NCBI GenBank assembly: GCA_021234155.1
Contig: JAJEKV010000040.1
Span: forward strand, 9,281,541 to 9,345,540
Direction of reading: 5' to 3'
Source: Isoetes taiwanensis
Taxonomy: Eukaryota; Streptophyta; Lycopodiopsida; Isoetales; Isoetaceae
Length of the DNA: 64,000 bases
Below are positions 13,720 through 25,520 of the stretch, piece after piece; the stretch's first letter is position 1, and each line of letters opens with the position of its first letter. The notes beneath the pieces are model-generated. The model was given only the letters and a program-made list of their open reading frames with translations, was not told the DNA's origin and ran no database searches. Made by a program: the position numbers and the translations under genes.

Positions 13720-14975
13720 TTCAACTTTTAGGGTTAGTGGAGGAAGGGGATTTAGAGGAGAGCTATGGTGGGGGATCAGGCTAGCGTAACCTCCATCTTG
13801 ACCTTGCTAATTATAGGTAGGATACTTGGGGATGATGCGAAGCTTGAAGCCCTTGAGTTCCAAATGCTACGGTCAGCCCTACGTAACTTGCTAAGTTTTC
13901 ATCCTTTTTTCAAAAAGGTTACCATTAGCTTAGATCCACAATTATATCCAGAAAACAATTGGTTTGGGATGGAGCTTAGGCATCCACCCATGGAGAGGGA
14001 TTTGAAGTTAAGCGGATAGGGAACAAGGAATTTACAGCAGCCATTAGATTGGAGATGAATTACTTTCGGCCAGAGGTTCAAATTGTCTCAACAGTCGCGT
14101 AACTTTGCCCAATAGAGGTTGAGACTGCAAGAACAGAATTGTTGCTGCTATGTGGCACTATATCAAAGGTAAGAAGTTACAAAACCCTTCGTGATCCAAA
14201 TCCATTATTAACCGTGGATCCACCCCCTAATGCAAGATTTTTGGGGAAGAAAGAGCAAATTTTTAATATCCCGTTACCCGGCCGCGATTTGTCCTCCCTG
14301 CGCCGGCCTATACATTTTGGAGCACCGTAAAACTCTCGGGGAAAGCCCTGTAGGGAACTTGCTACTTGATGTGGTGGTTGATGTACCTACTCCTTTAAAA
14401 AGGAAATGAGGGCATTTTTGACAAATATAGAGAGGCATAGAGATATTGATGGATATGATGAACAAATTTGCAATGCAATCGGGAAGATACATGAGCATCG
14501 GCGAATTAAAATTTCTTCTTGGTTTCAACCCAAATCACTTGTTGACTTTTATTAATGGAGCTGATTGTTTCTCGGGGTGGATTTGAAAATTGTAGGCGCG
14601 GAGCTAGTGCAATGCTGCAATGTTGAGAGGGAACGTCGTTGTGATTTCTATTGCCAACCCCTGGTATAGCTTCTCACCCTTCCTTAATTGTTCATACTTG
14701 TTAATTGTTCATGCTTCCGGATGTAAACGAAATGTTAGTTAGATGAGTAATGTTATGGGAAATGTACATATGAGTGCATTGAGCTTTTTCTGGGGTAAAA
14801 ACCATCCAACAAAGGAAAATCTTATACCCCGCGGCTCCGGCATAGACATTTCCATGTTAATCTTAATATATTTGATTTCCTATTATAACGATTGATTCTT
14901 TGACTTTATAGGTAGAGGATGCAAATATTCGCTATTTGAACCGGGCGCGCACCAACCAGATTTTGAAAATTGGTC
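13720..14975 (+). pseudogene. SWP73/SNF12-type SWI/SNF subunit fragment, copy 1, broken
   Basis: This matches the better-preserved copy at 46414-47650. Recognisable pieces include RLEMNY (about 14045), WHYIKG (about 14152), the run around [19 protein letters not shown] (about 14420-14480) and a final exon at 14911-14975 coding VEDA and RYLN. The frame is lost at many points between these, so it cannot encode the protein as written. The part before the RIIGRIL motif (about 13805) is missing, as in copy 2. Because the intact reading is present in copy 2, some of the breaks here may be sequence error rather than decay. Confidence 0.8.
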
Positions 14976-15201
14976 GCCTTTACCAACACCGGTAAGCTAA
15001 TAAGAAGCAATTGCAATTTTAAACATGTAAAGGTGCGTATGCTATTGACAGTTGGGTTTTGGAGTCAAATCACTTATCAAGGCCGCATATGGTCTAGCAT
15101 TTGAGGAGACTTGGGTATTGCAATTTTTATGCCATACTCGCCAAAATATAAGACATCGGTGAGTCGATGAAGTTTCATGCAACCGGGCTAGAAACATTTA
15201 G

Positions 15202-15585
15202 CGGATTGGCGTTAAAACATTCAATAATACTTTTTGAGGCCTCCCATCCCCTCCTTCGCATTTTGAGCATTCTTTAGAACCATACGCTTTTCAGTGCCAT
15301 TGGCCATGTTGAAGCCCTCGTCCACAGCGTGAGGGGTATTCGCTACGTGGTGGCTTCCTTAGCTCTGCCTTGCGCATGTCTTCTTGTTGATTGAACCTCT
15401 TGGTTGATTCAATCCCAAGAATATCTTTACGAGGCGACGGGACGTGGCCAAGCCGAGGTTTCCTTCCATTGCCCCATTCCAGTTCTCGTTAATGGAGGTG
15501 TTTAGGCTGATTTCGGGTTAATCGACTCCTCCACCATCCGTAAAATAACATAACCGGTTAGAATAAGACTAAAATAGACTTTAAA
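15202..15585. other. Unique spacer start, no gene seen
   Basis: This is the first sequence after the copy 1 breakpoint. No open frame of note and no repeat that I recognise. Confidence 0.5.
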
Positions 15586-16570
15586 ATGGACTCGCCGATG
15601 GCGCCACCTTTAAATACTTTCTGGCAGATGCAACAAGAAATGCAGGCGCCGTCACCGATTCGGCAAAGAATCGGACCCTTTCCACTCCCGCCTCCGGCCG
15701 AAAGGGCAATCGTTTGGCTGACGAAGTTCGGACATAGCTATCGCCGAATCAGGTCCCTTCCTCCTCGAACCACCCCACCGCGACACGCTTTTACCGCAAT
15801 TGGCCCCAGATGAATAACTCTGGCGCTTTTCCCGCTTCCTGCCACACCATTAGTGGATGGCGACGATTAACTCGGGCCACGCATTAATTCAAACCAATGG
15901 CATCGACATTGAACCACGGACGGGCCCCCGCCATGCCAAGGCAAGCAGATCCCGAGGAGGTTTTCACCGAGAAGGACTTTCGGGATCCCGGAGGGCGAAT
16001 AACCCCCGACAGATAATCCGCATCCTGGGATATCGGCCAACGATGGCGATCCGAGGGAGGATCACCTGGCCGATTCGTGATCCCGGCGAAGTAATCACGC
16101 CCGGTATTTCCAGATCGGGGCGTTATCGGGCCGAGTCCTATCCGGATCCCGGAGGTGTCGGGATTTAACGGTCCCCGGCGTCCGGGCCGATGTCGGGCTA
16201 TGGTGGTGATCCCGGCGCCGGATCAGGTGGCGATATCGGGTGGCCGACATCGCCACGCAATGGCGCATCCCGAGGAGGGGATCACACCCACGGCCGATAT
16301 CGGGCGGCGACGCATGGCATGGGGATCCCGAGGGCGGGTTCACGTTGGTGATTCCTGAGGGTGGGATCAGTGTTGGTGATACCGAGGCGGGGGAACACCA
16401 ATGGACGGCCCTTGGATGTGTATGACGGTCAGATTTATGCAGGACCCTCACGTGTGTCGTCCAAGACGGTGAAACGTGGGGGTCCCAAACGATTCCGCCG
16501 AGTTCCGGGCGGTGATACCGAAGGACGGTTTTTTTACCTCTGGGATCCCCGAAACCAGGGTAAGACTATC
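15586..16570. repeat. CpG-rich degenerate tandem repeat block
   Basis: About 1 kb stands out by base composition, with dense CG dinucleotides in an otherwise AT-rich window. From about 15950 to 16400 a core like GATCCCGAGGNGG recurs roughly every 30-60 bp (for example 15950, 15981, 16080, 16145, 16209, 16266, 16325). Several frames on both strands stay open for 60-118 codons, which is expected from the low stop-codon density at this composition. No domain is recognisable. It may be a gag-like or LTR part of an old retroelement, or a GC-rich minisatellite. Confidence 0.6.
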
Positions 16571-17510
16571 CTGAGCCCTCAAAATATCTCTTTCCTAAGA
16601 TTTGGGAGTAGGTGGGCCGGAAAGAGGGGGAGTTCAATTTTTTTTTCTATGGTCCGACGAGCATTCTTTCTTTTGTATTTGCTCGCATAGTCGGAAATAG
16701 GAGGTCTTATTTCATGGGGGCTGCTAAGAACAGCCCGATGGAGGCTTGACGCATGCCTAGAGTTATGTGATAAATGGTGCTGCCCGCCCAAATCTACCGC
16801 TGATGGCATCTTCGACTTCTTGCTTCTCGATTTTGGAGGACAACTCCACCTTCACCCATTTCAATTCTTCCCTTTTCTTCCCCATTGCAAATGCATCAGT
16901 TGGATGCACAAATTATTGATAGAAACTCTTCTTTGAAATTGCGTCATGTAGAAGCCCCTTTTGCTTGGCGCTTTTGCCATGGACATTTTTGTTTCAGCAA
17001 GCAGAGAATGAGGAATGGTTCTAGGTAGCCGAGAGGTTTCATGAGCAAGCAAAGAATGAGCAATGGATTTGGGAGAACACTATACATCCCTGGTGCTTGT
17101 TACCAGATATTCTACCTTGGTATAGGTCCGGTAGATTGTGCACCGTCAGGTAGATTGTGCTCTAACAGAGTGTGCAGCTTCTGCCAGCTTCTGGTCTGAT
17201 TGCAAAAACAATTTCTTGCGTTGCAATGGTTCATGGCAACCGTGATTTTCCATTCGCAAACGATTTTATACGTATATGGCGATGGGGAGCGCTTGTGCTA
17301 TAATGGGTGTGAGGTGTAAAATCCTTGCCCTTGATTTAGCATATTCTCACGATTATGCCTTCATCCAATGCTCAAAAAAAAAATCATTAACACATGGAGA
17401 CATTAACAAATGGCGTATGAATTTTCGATTTGCAGTATGGTTTGCCCGATATAAAATAAAGTTAACCCTACTAAAAAATTTTATTGAGGCAGCCAAGCCC
17501 GCAAACATTT
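16571..17510. other. Unidentified, no gene seen
   Basis: Short frames only. A short duplication (GGTAGATTGTGC, twice near 17130-17160) is the only structure I noticed. Confidence 0.5.
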
Positions 17511-17650
17511 CTCTCATTCAAATCCCATATATTTTAGAAGTGAATGAAAAGACGAGAATGTCTTAGACCATCCTTCTCATTTCTCTCATTCGAATCCCTT
17601 ATATTTTGGAAGTGAATGAAAAGACGAGAATGTCTGAGACCATCCTTCCC
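17511..17650 (+). repeat. Tandem pair of dispersed monomer
   Basis: GAAGTGAATGAAAAGACGAG followed by AATGTCT(T/G)AGACCATCC occurs twice about 73 bp apart (17537 and 17610). The same words occur at 20046 and, reversed, at 40605-40630 and 40720-40745. The unit therefore marks both flanks of the LINE remnant at 17650-19640. Confidence 0.65.
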
Positions 17651-19640
17651 GCGACGGACCTCCAGGAACACAACCTTCCCATGTAATCAATGGTTTGATG
17701 CAGAGTGCAAGAAACACAAACGCTGGCTCCGCCAAGTCACGCATCCTCGCTTTTACACATCGCGGCACCGACAAGACTGGCCCCTCCTTAAAGCTAAGAA
17801 AGCCGTGCACATTGCAGCCGCATCAAAAGGAAATGTTTTATCTCCCCGAATGTCACCCTAGGAACTTTCGCAAAGGATTCTTAGAAAGCCGAGAGCCATT
17901 GTGGAACATCACTCCCCGAAAAGGAGGCAATACTTGCAACAGCCTATACAACCCTCGTGGTGCACATGCAAAGATACCCCCAAAAGAAGGCCCAAGGCCG
18001 GAAATCACATATTCTGGACGCGGAACAAGGCTTATAGTGTCTTGCCAATGGGAGAGCCCCGGACCTAGATGGTATGTGCGTAATTGCTTGGCGGGCAGGG
18101 TAACGCCCATAATACCAGTACGACCGCCTTTGTTCAACAAGGCATTACAGAAGGCTTCCCACCAGAACGGACCAATAGCAGAAGTTGTTCCCATCTATAA
18201 GGCAGTGACCCAGACCGAAAGCCACTACCAACAATCATGGTCGGCCTGTTTGCAAAATTGCTTGCCGGGATTCTCGAAAGCAGCCAGCTGATTGGCCGGG
18301 CGAGGCAAAGCAGAGATTTGCGTAATGCAAGGTACGCTGCTATAATGAAGATGCTCGGTCGGGTTGGTGTACCGACAAACCAACCATTTGATAGTAGTAT
18401 AGGGTTGATGCCCCCTCCCCCCAACACTGTTTGGGCTTTACATTGATCAATTGGAGAGCTGGCTTGCTGATAATGGGGGCGACGGGGCTCACCTTCTCTA
18501 CCAGATTATCAAGCAGTTAATATATGCTGATGATGTGGACCTCCTAGTTTACACACCAGCAGACATGCAACGACATCTCGATGCCCTGGACACATTTTGT
18601 CAAGCGACTGATATGCGCGTCAACTTGGCCAAGACTAAGGTGGTTTTCATATCATCTTCACGACAACCGAGGATCCCCTCCTTCAGTTACCGAGGGCAGA
18701 ATGTGGAAGTAGCATCCACATACAAATATTTGGGAGTGGAGTTTCCTTCTACTATGCACTGGGACACATCCATACGGCTTGATAGTCATATATGCAATGC
18801 AAAACAATAGTCATAGAGCGGAGTTGTATGATTGGACCCATCAGTCACACCTGTTCAAGGTCTTAGTGGAGCCCGCCCTTTATACGGGTTGAAGTATGGG
18901 GCGGAGAGTATCCCTCGCTACTTGGAATGACTTGGAACAAAAGTGAAAAGCCTCTTGGTAACGAAAGCACTAGGGGTGAAACAGCCCCATATCAAATTCT
19001 ACCGCAGAGATGTGATTCTGCCTCTTCGTGAGGGCGGCCCTTGATCGCCACATTGTCTATTTTCAGAAGGTGGTCAATAGGGACGATGCTCGTCTCCCTA
19101 AACTAGCTTATATCATGGCAATGGGGCCACAACGCCTCAGGCCCGCTAGAGGGAAAAGAGAGCTCAATGGATGGCTAGATGGAATGTTGTGAGCATGTGT
19201 GCATACATGTGCAAACAGAGGCGATCGCCATAGCTTGAGGCAATGTCTTGACGCTTTGCTTCATCAACAAGTTTTGGGATGCCACTTTGAACAGTCAAGA
19301 CAAAGACACTACCGCTACATAAATCCCACATTGAACAAGGCCCACAATGCTACCCCGCCACCCACTTGCCCATGAAAAGACGCAGACTCATTGCCTCCAT
19401 TCGCATTGTGGGCACATCATCTTCGAATTGAGACAGTAGATGGATTGGTGAGCCACGCCAGATGTGCTCGGCAATGCCGCCAAATGGGAGTCATTGAGGA
19501 TGAATCTCATACCTTCAAAGTTGCCCAAAGATATGATCAAATCCGGACGCACTATCCTCGAAGTTGGTCGTCCGCCACCGCTACATGTGACATTGAGCAC
19601 CTACATCCATACGGGTGCTAGGATCATACCTTCAGAGGTC
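17650..19640 (+). mobile_element. Degenerate LINE of a second clade (jockey/CR1/RTE-like reverse transcriptase)
   Basis: The clearest part is at 18451-18810: YADDVDLLVY (catalytic YADD at about 18523) is followed by NLAKTKVVFI and YKYLGVEF, the order seen in non-LTR reverse transcriptases. Upstream, 17695-18446 gives broken frames over the expected palm region. Downstream, 19391-19621 holds GVIEDESHTF and QRYDQIRTHYP, like the zinc-knuckle tail (C..C..E.H....C) after the polymerase, with some cysteines lost. The wording differs clearly from the L1-type LINEs of the window. At least six to ten frame breaks make it inactive. Confidence 0.75.
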
Positions 19641-19870
19641 ATGGACATGCGAGATCAGCTATGTCCTCTGGGCACGCTTTTGACATGTACATATACATTT
19701 ATTTCATGATGATGTATACTTGTACGCTTTTGACAAAGATTCTTATGATCGCCATTTATCTTTCCTTTGAAACCCTTCGGGCGAGGGTTTTTAACCCGGA
19801 CAAGAATAAGTTTGTTAGGCCTCCTTCCGGGTCCCATAGGCCGATTGGTCTCAAAGTGGACGATAAAAAC

Positions 19871-19966
19871 TATATTCTTATTCTTATTCTTATTCTTATT
19901 CTTATTCTTATTCTTATTCTTATTCTTATTCTTATTCTTATTCTTATTCTCTTATTCTTATTATTC
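19871..19966 (+). repeat. TTATTC hexamer microsatellite
   Basis: About 15 near-perfect units of TTATTC (read as TATTCT). It lies about 230 bp after the zinc-knuckle remains of the preceding LINE and could be its simple-sequence 3' tail, as several plant and animal LINE clades end in short repeats instead of poly(A). Confidence 0.9.
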
Positions 19967-20095
19967 TTTGACTCACTATAATGTTTTTAAAATCTTTAAA
20001 ATTGATAGATAGATAGTATTTTTACGCCAAATCCCCTATGTCTTAGAAGTGAATGAAAAGACTAAAGTGTCTCGAGACCATCTTCTTTGACTCAC
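19967..20095 (-). repeat. Dispersed monomer, inverted relative to 7800-8068
   Basis: ACTCACTATAATG, GATAGATAGATAGTATTTTTACG and GAAGTGAATGAAAAGAC are reverse complements of words in the monomer block of the duplicated region. Repeated GACTCACTA flanks both ends (19969 and 20089). Confidence 0.65.
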
Positions 20096-20099
20096 TAAA

Positions 20100-20240
20100 A
20101 TGAGGAAAACGTTGCACAAACTCATCCGTCTCCCAAGTGGCATCCGTAGGAGACTGGCTTCACCACAAGACTAGATATTCATGAATATCTCTATTGCGCA
20201 ACTGCCGAAGAAGCACCATGCTTAGTTCATAAATGTTCAT
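20100..20240 (-). mobile_element. Ty3/gypsy remnant, chromodomain-like end
   Basis: On the minus strand the sequence gives DIHEYLVLW followed by an acidic DATWE-type stretch, the signature of the chromodomain at the C-terminus of gypsy (chromovirus) polyproteins. Only this piece is recognisable. It is an old, broken fossil. Confidence 0.5.
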
Positions 20241-22060
20241 CATTTAGAATAAGGCATTAGCTCCACATTTGCAAACACAACTTTCTTAGACCATCTTGCA
20301 ATCCAAAAGTTGCATCAACAATAAGAAGCAAATTTAGATCATCTGTCTTAGCCCAAAATGCATCAAGCACTACTCGCCAACAGATATTCTTGGGGAAACC
20401 AGAGCCAAGCATAAGTCAAATCCCTGATTAGGCAAGATAGTATGACTTAGAGTAGTTTGACATATACATCCAGTGATGCAACCCCAAAACAAGAACCCTT
20501 GCTTTTGCAAGAAAAGAAAAGAAAAAGTTGTACTTTGCATTCTGGGCATATTTACCTTTAGATTAATCCAAGCCAATCATGGTTGTCCTGTCAACCCATA
20601 CAAATATAGAGGTTTCAAGTCCATTCTTGGTCTCCTTAACCTTGATTTTATTGCCACGAACGAACTATTGCCATCTTAAAATTCACTATCCGCACTCAGT
20701 AGATACAAATCATCTACTTATGTCAATCATATCACAGACTACCCAGTTCCACAACACTCAGTACTAGATCTAGTTTTCCCACAAAGCTAACTCATATGCT
20801 AATATTTCCAGCCTCCTTCCCTCGAAAGGGATTAGCATAATGCGGAATGAACATTGACACTTTCCTTAACCATATTATTAAGAAAATTGTTTGTATAACT
20901 AAGAAATTATCATTTCTCAGGTTAACACAATCATGTTCCTCAAGATGACCTCAACTTGCATAAGGTTTGACTCTAACTTGGAGATCCACGCAACTCTACT
21001 TCTGGGAAAGTGAGAATTGCCTCTCCATCATGCAACAATGCAAAGTAGAATTCTTTTTGAGGCACTTATGTACTGCAGTACATATCATAGGATTCTACGC
21101 CAATCTACATATATTAGATCACTTTAGATTGTTTACATGGTTTAATTTGAAGCAACAGGGTAGGGTAACTAATCCTTCCACTTGGTTAACTTCTCATGGA
21201 TAAATTTTACTCTCAACACATCTTCCAAGACGACGTTGATCGCAGTACATCTAGATGGTTCATTTATCCAATACATGATCTCACAATCCTTCACATAGAC
21301 CATTTCAATGGTCCCATCATGTTGCATGCATATTTTAACCACATTGGATTAACGAGTGTAAATAGGAGGAGATACTCCTCATACACAATCAAGCAGCCTA
21401 TAGCAATTTTCCTATCCCATAGAGCCTGCACTCTGATAGGGGAACCATCTGGTCCAACCCCTAGATATTGAGCCTATGGCCATGGCAAAAGTGAAGAAGA
21501 GCCGATGCTTCTGGAGTACGAGAGGGAAGAGCAAGAGGAAGATGAAGGACGGGTCTGGACAGGAGGACATCAAGAACATCAACCCCAAGCACAAAAAGGC
21601 AAGCAAGCCGGAGCAGAACTTCAAAGCTTTAAAGAGGGGCCGAGAACCACGCAGCATTTCCACCACTTGGGCTAGGCATCACAAGACTAATCCCGATAAT
21701 CATCCAAGGAGAAGCGCGCATTGAGCCTCCACAGACATCAAGAACCTCCCAGAGTGGGGACAAGGGCTACAGGATAGACGAGCTCCTACATCTCTTTACG
21801 CCAATAACCGACCTTTGATGACTTCATCTAACCGGGAGACATAGGACTTCCCATCAAAGATAAGGGAGGCCCCAGACGCATTAATCCCACCAACCTCCCC
21901 TGACATAGAAGCTACACTAGCATTAGGCGATGATGGCACAACAGAGTTACCCACGAGGAGGAGTTCATAGCGATCCACGAAAGCCGGATGGGAATCGAGG
22001 GAAAGGGAACGAAAAGCGCCCTACCTAGCACCTAAGCAGCAGCAGAGCTTAACTAATCGT
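20241..22060. other. Unidentified, probably decayed retroelement sequence
   Basis: No gene is recognisable. A lysine-rich frame at 21476-21724 (plus strand) has no known domain. Given gypsy remnants on both sides this is probably retroelement debris. Confidence 0.4.
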
Positions 22061-22240
22061 AATTATTGAAGATATGTTAAGGAGTTATGTTTGAACAAAA
22101 ACAGCCTAAGGGATTATTTCATCCACTTAGTAGAGTTTGCCTACAACAAGATTGCCAAGCAGAGTCATCCCTGATGTCTCCTTTCATGATTAATTATGGG
22201 TACCCGTTCTAACCCTCGATACATAGCACAACCCAAAGGT
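22060..22240 (+). mobile_element. Ty3/gypsy remnant, integrase C-terminal region
   Basis: The plus strand reads HLVEFAYNK and then a stretch ending NYGYPF, the well-known EFAYN...SPF...YG block after the gypsy integrase core. It runs opposite to the chromodomain remnant at 20100, so the two come from different insertions or from a rearranged one. It is an old, broken fossil. Confidence 0.5.
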
Positions 22241-24655
22241 CAAAGGTAGAAGTCTCCCAAAGAAATGCACTTTGGCTATGCGGTATCTTATGAACATCAA
22301 CACAAGATTGATAATTATGCAGGAAGATAATTCTCTCTATTTGATACGCTCAATTTGGTTGTTGCGCTGGCTACTTCACCGCAAATTCGCCCTCCTCCCC
22401 GATATTTCCCGAATAATTAGCATGAAGTGCTATTAGCATCATTAGTACCGCCTAGGGTACTTTCACAAACCTTACTAGAACCAAATGCCCTAGCGGTCCC
22501 GAAAGCAATGTGACTCATGCTTTCACACTTACGTAATGGTTCCATGTAATTAAACTTGTTGCAATCTTAGTATGCAATCATCCTTGGCTTTCATAGCCCC
22601 GACATATTGCACACTCAAAGATCAAGTAACAACTTGACAAACTTGACCCATAACTTTCCATACCTAGTATAGAATTTCTCGGATGCATTGCACACAAACA
22701 TAAGGATCAACCACCGTGATATAACCACTTTTCCACAAGAAAATACTCTAATGCACACACCCCTGCACCCGTGCATAGCCACCATGTCCTTTAGTCAATC
22801 TTCTCGACGGCATTAACAATCCTTCAAATAAGGATTATATCACAATTCGTATTAATAATTCAGAAACTCTATGCTTATAGAGATTGTTATGGTCAAATCA
22901 GATATTATCTTCTAGATAATATCCAACACTTCACTCATGAACTTCTAATCATAAGTTCTCAACCCATGGTCACGAATCTCACCTAGCTACACTTAGCTTG
23001 AGATTATTTAGGCCACCTTTTGACTTTGGCAACTGGATAGTCCTTCAAGCTCACTTCTAACACCGCTTTATTAGCAATCCTTGTTCCAAGTCCCAATGCT
23101 TGAAGTAGTATTGCCAACAAATGTTTTTGACCATGCCAATAGCTTCCAATTGAGCTCTAATCCATTCCATTCTTGACCCTAAGTCAAAGATTCCATGAAT
23201 GAAGTAATTGAAGATTAAGAATTTATACTTGAACGATCTTCCTCACACGCCTACTAATGAAACTCCATCATCATCTATGGCATTAAGTATTTAGGCCAAA
23301 TCCCTCGCGACCTATTTCGCCTTTACCTAAATTGGAGTCGAGGATGCTCCTTTTCCTTTATATGTTTGCTCTTATTTTTCTTCCACCACTATAGGCTTCT
23401 CAGATACCATAATCGCCAATAAATATCCCACCGGACTTTTTTTCTAATTTGTAATTTATTTTTTCTTTGTAGTTCTTAGTTTCTTCCAAATAAATTTCTA
23501 GGTGAACAAGGTTGTATTTTAAACGGAGTGTTAAAAGAGACTCGGTTCAAAGATTCCTTCATAGAAATAGACCATGCTCTTAAAAGTGACCTTCCTGGAC
23601 TAAGGTTGAGAATTTCCAAAGGTTTAAATATTTTTTCATGTATTTTGGCTACTCAATAAGTGCATAAAACAACATAGTTGAAAGAGGCAAAATTTATGTG
23701 ATGATAGTACAATCTATGAAAGCAAGACAAATCAAAAACATCAAATTTAAGAGAAAATAATTTCATTAATTCTTTTCAATACATCGATTTTGGAAGCTAA
23801 ATAGATGTTATCAATAAATGTGTATCACAGAACAAGTCAAAGGTCGACATCATAGTCTTCCTCATTTGATTTAGTGCACTTAGATTTGCAGATTCGCCAA
23901 CACCACAAACTCTAAGAAATTAGAGAAGTTCGCAGATAGCGTTGTTTCAAAGGTTCCATGGTTCTCTTTGTCAGCCAAAGCTCCAAAGAATAAAGCAAAT
24001 CAGCCACAAGAAGCATATAAAAATATGATTTTTAATGAGGTAAATCAAGATGCACTTTTCATGCACTTATCGATGGCTAGGGCTCTCTTATCATCTACCT
24101 CATTTTCTTTAACAAGAAGTTTGAAATAGAAAAACAATAAAATATTTAACATCTCCCCATTTTGTTTAACAACAAGAGAAAATAGCAAGACACACCGATT
24201 TATCTTTTCTACTTAAATAAAAAATTTTAGATAAGACGATAAGGTGGTATTATCTTTTTCATGAAAAAAAATGGGAATACAAGGGTTCAAATCCCTAAGC
24301 CTTCTAAGCTGTACACATTCATACAAGGGAATTTCATGCCAATAGAAAGAGCATAGAAAACAAAGCCTATTTTGATGAAAGAACCATGAGCAATTACTTG
24401 ATAATGTTTGAGACATTTTGTTATGTGGAACATCATTTGTTTGTAAGAAAAGTAATTTATAACTTCAATTGAAAACCACTTTTAATTGATGTCCAAAATT
24501 ATTATTGGTCTATGGTATAAGACGTACACAAGTTCACTAGCAAAACATCGTAAATTAAAAGTCAAAATTGCTAGTGGTTTATAGCCAAGATGTAGATAAC
24601 TTTTTTACTCATGGTTAAGTCTTCAAAACCCATTCCTTTGGAACTCGCTGTCGTT
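22241..24655. other. Unidentified AT-rich stretch
   Basis: About 2.4 kb with no open frame over about 70 codons and no domain I can name. At 24279-24290 GGGTTCAAATCCC looks like a pol III B box without a convincing A box. Confidence 0.5.
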
Positions 24656-25010
24656 GTTTAATAGATGGCGGTTAGCAATTGCAGAGAATTGCCATTGCCG
24701 CAACTGGAATCTGCCCTGAATATAAGAGTCGATTTCTATGATCATCATTTTGCCTTTTGACTTCTAAGTCAAGGCGGTGTTTTTCCCCTTCCCATGCATC
24801 TTCGACCGACTTTGCCGGGCCGGGCGTGGTCCAAAATTGCCTTGGCCTTCCAGAAAGGGGAGGACCCTTCCGCCTCCCCGGAATCAGCCGCCTGCCAGAA
24901 TCTCTCTTCCTCATGCTTCAGAAGCGCTTGTCGCAAGCAATTACGATGGTGCTAGTGACAACCATCCGGATCGAGAAGGAGCACATAGAAACGACATAGA
25001 AAAATAGCTT
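24656..25010. other. GC-richer stretch with open frames of about 80 codons, unidentified
   Basis: Frames on both strands (24672-24914 minus, 24757-25007 plus in two frames) stay open where the base composition rises. None shows a known motif. I do not call a gene. Confidence 0.35.
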
Positions 25011-25329
25011 GACCTTTGGGCACATGTGATCCGGTCAGGTTAGGCTCAATAAGTCCTCGGAGAAACACACCCTAAGTAACTAGCACTATGGCAAGCTTAG
25101 GGCAAATGGTTGGTTGGTAGGTTTGGTTTGGTGGGTGCATCAATTATAACATTTGCAATGGTTGACCCTAGACTTGATGTCAACTTTGTGGAGTTGTTAG
25201 GGATCTATTATAAATATTCTTACAACTTGTAGGTGCTTGTCCAGTTGTTAGGATCTATCACTAATACAATATAACATACTTTGTAATGCTTTTGTAACGT
25301 AAAATGCATTAATAAGTATTTTTTTATTG

Positions 25330-25520
25330 GGAAAAATACTAAAATATTTCTATGAGTTTATATAATTATTAAAATGTTTTTTATGAGTTTAAAATTTACC
25401 AAAATGCCCCTACAGACCTACTATACACAAGGGCATTTTGGTAATTTTGAAACTTATAAGGGTATTTTGGTAATTACATAAACTTATAAGGGTATTTTGG
25501 TAGTTTTCCTTTTTATTTAC
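25330..25520. repeat. Short direct and inverted repeats around GGTATTTTGGTAA
   Basis: AACTTATAAGGGTATTTTGG occurs twice in tandem (about 25449-25510). The reverse complement of its core (TTACCAAAATGCCCCTA) lies just upstream at about 25396-25412, so the block can fold back. A weaker relative (AAGGGTATTTTCG) is at 26199-26211. It resembles a short MITE. Confidence 0.5.

Larger units (their letters stand above)
1..15201 (+). repeat. Large direct duplication, copy 1
   Basis: Base 1 aligns with base 27765 (offset 27764), and the match continues through MTP, LTR, gene-free DNA, SINE, LINE with MITE and SWP73 fragment until GCTAGAAACATTTAG at 15187-15201. The left limit is outside the window. Copy 2 ends at 47887. 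Identity is near complete over 1-1750 and falls in transposon DNA, where small indels are frequent. Confidence 0.95.

Noticed and set aside
16095-16451. 118-codon minus-strand frame in the CpG-rich block
   Set aside because: Several frames on both strands are open here because stop codons are rare at this base composition. No motif, and the repeats explain the frame.
19871-19966. Possible CRISPR-like array
   Set aside because: Perfect hexamer microsatellite without spacers, in plant nuclear DNA.
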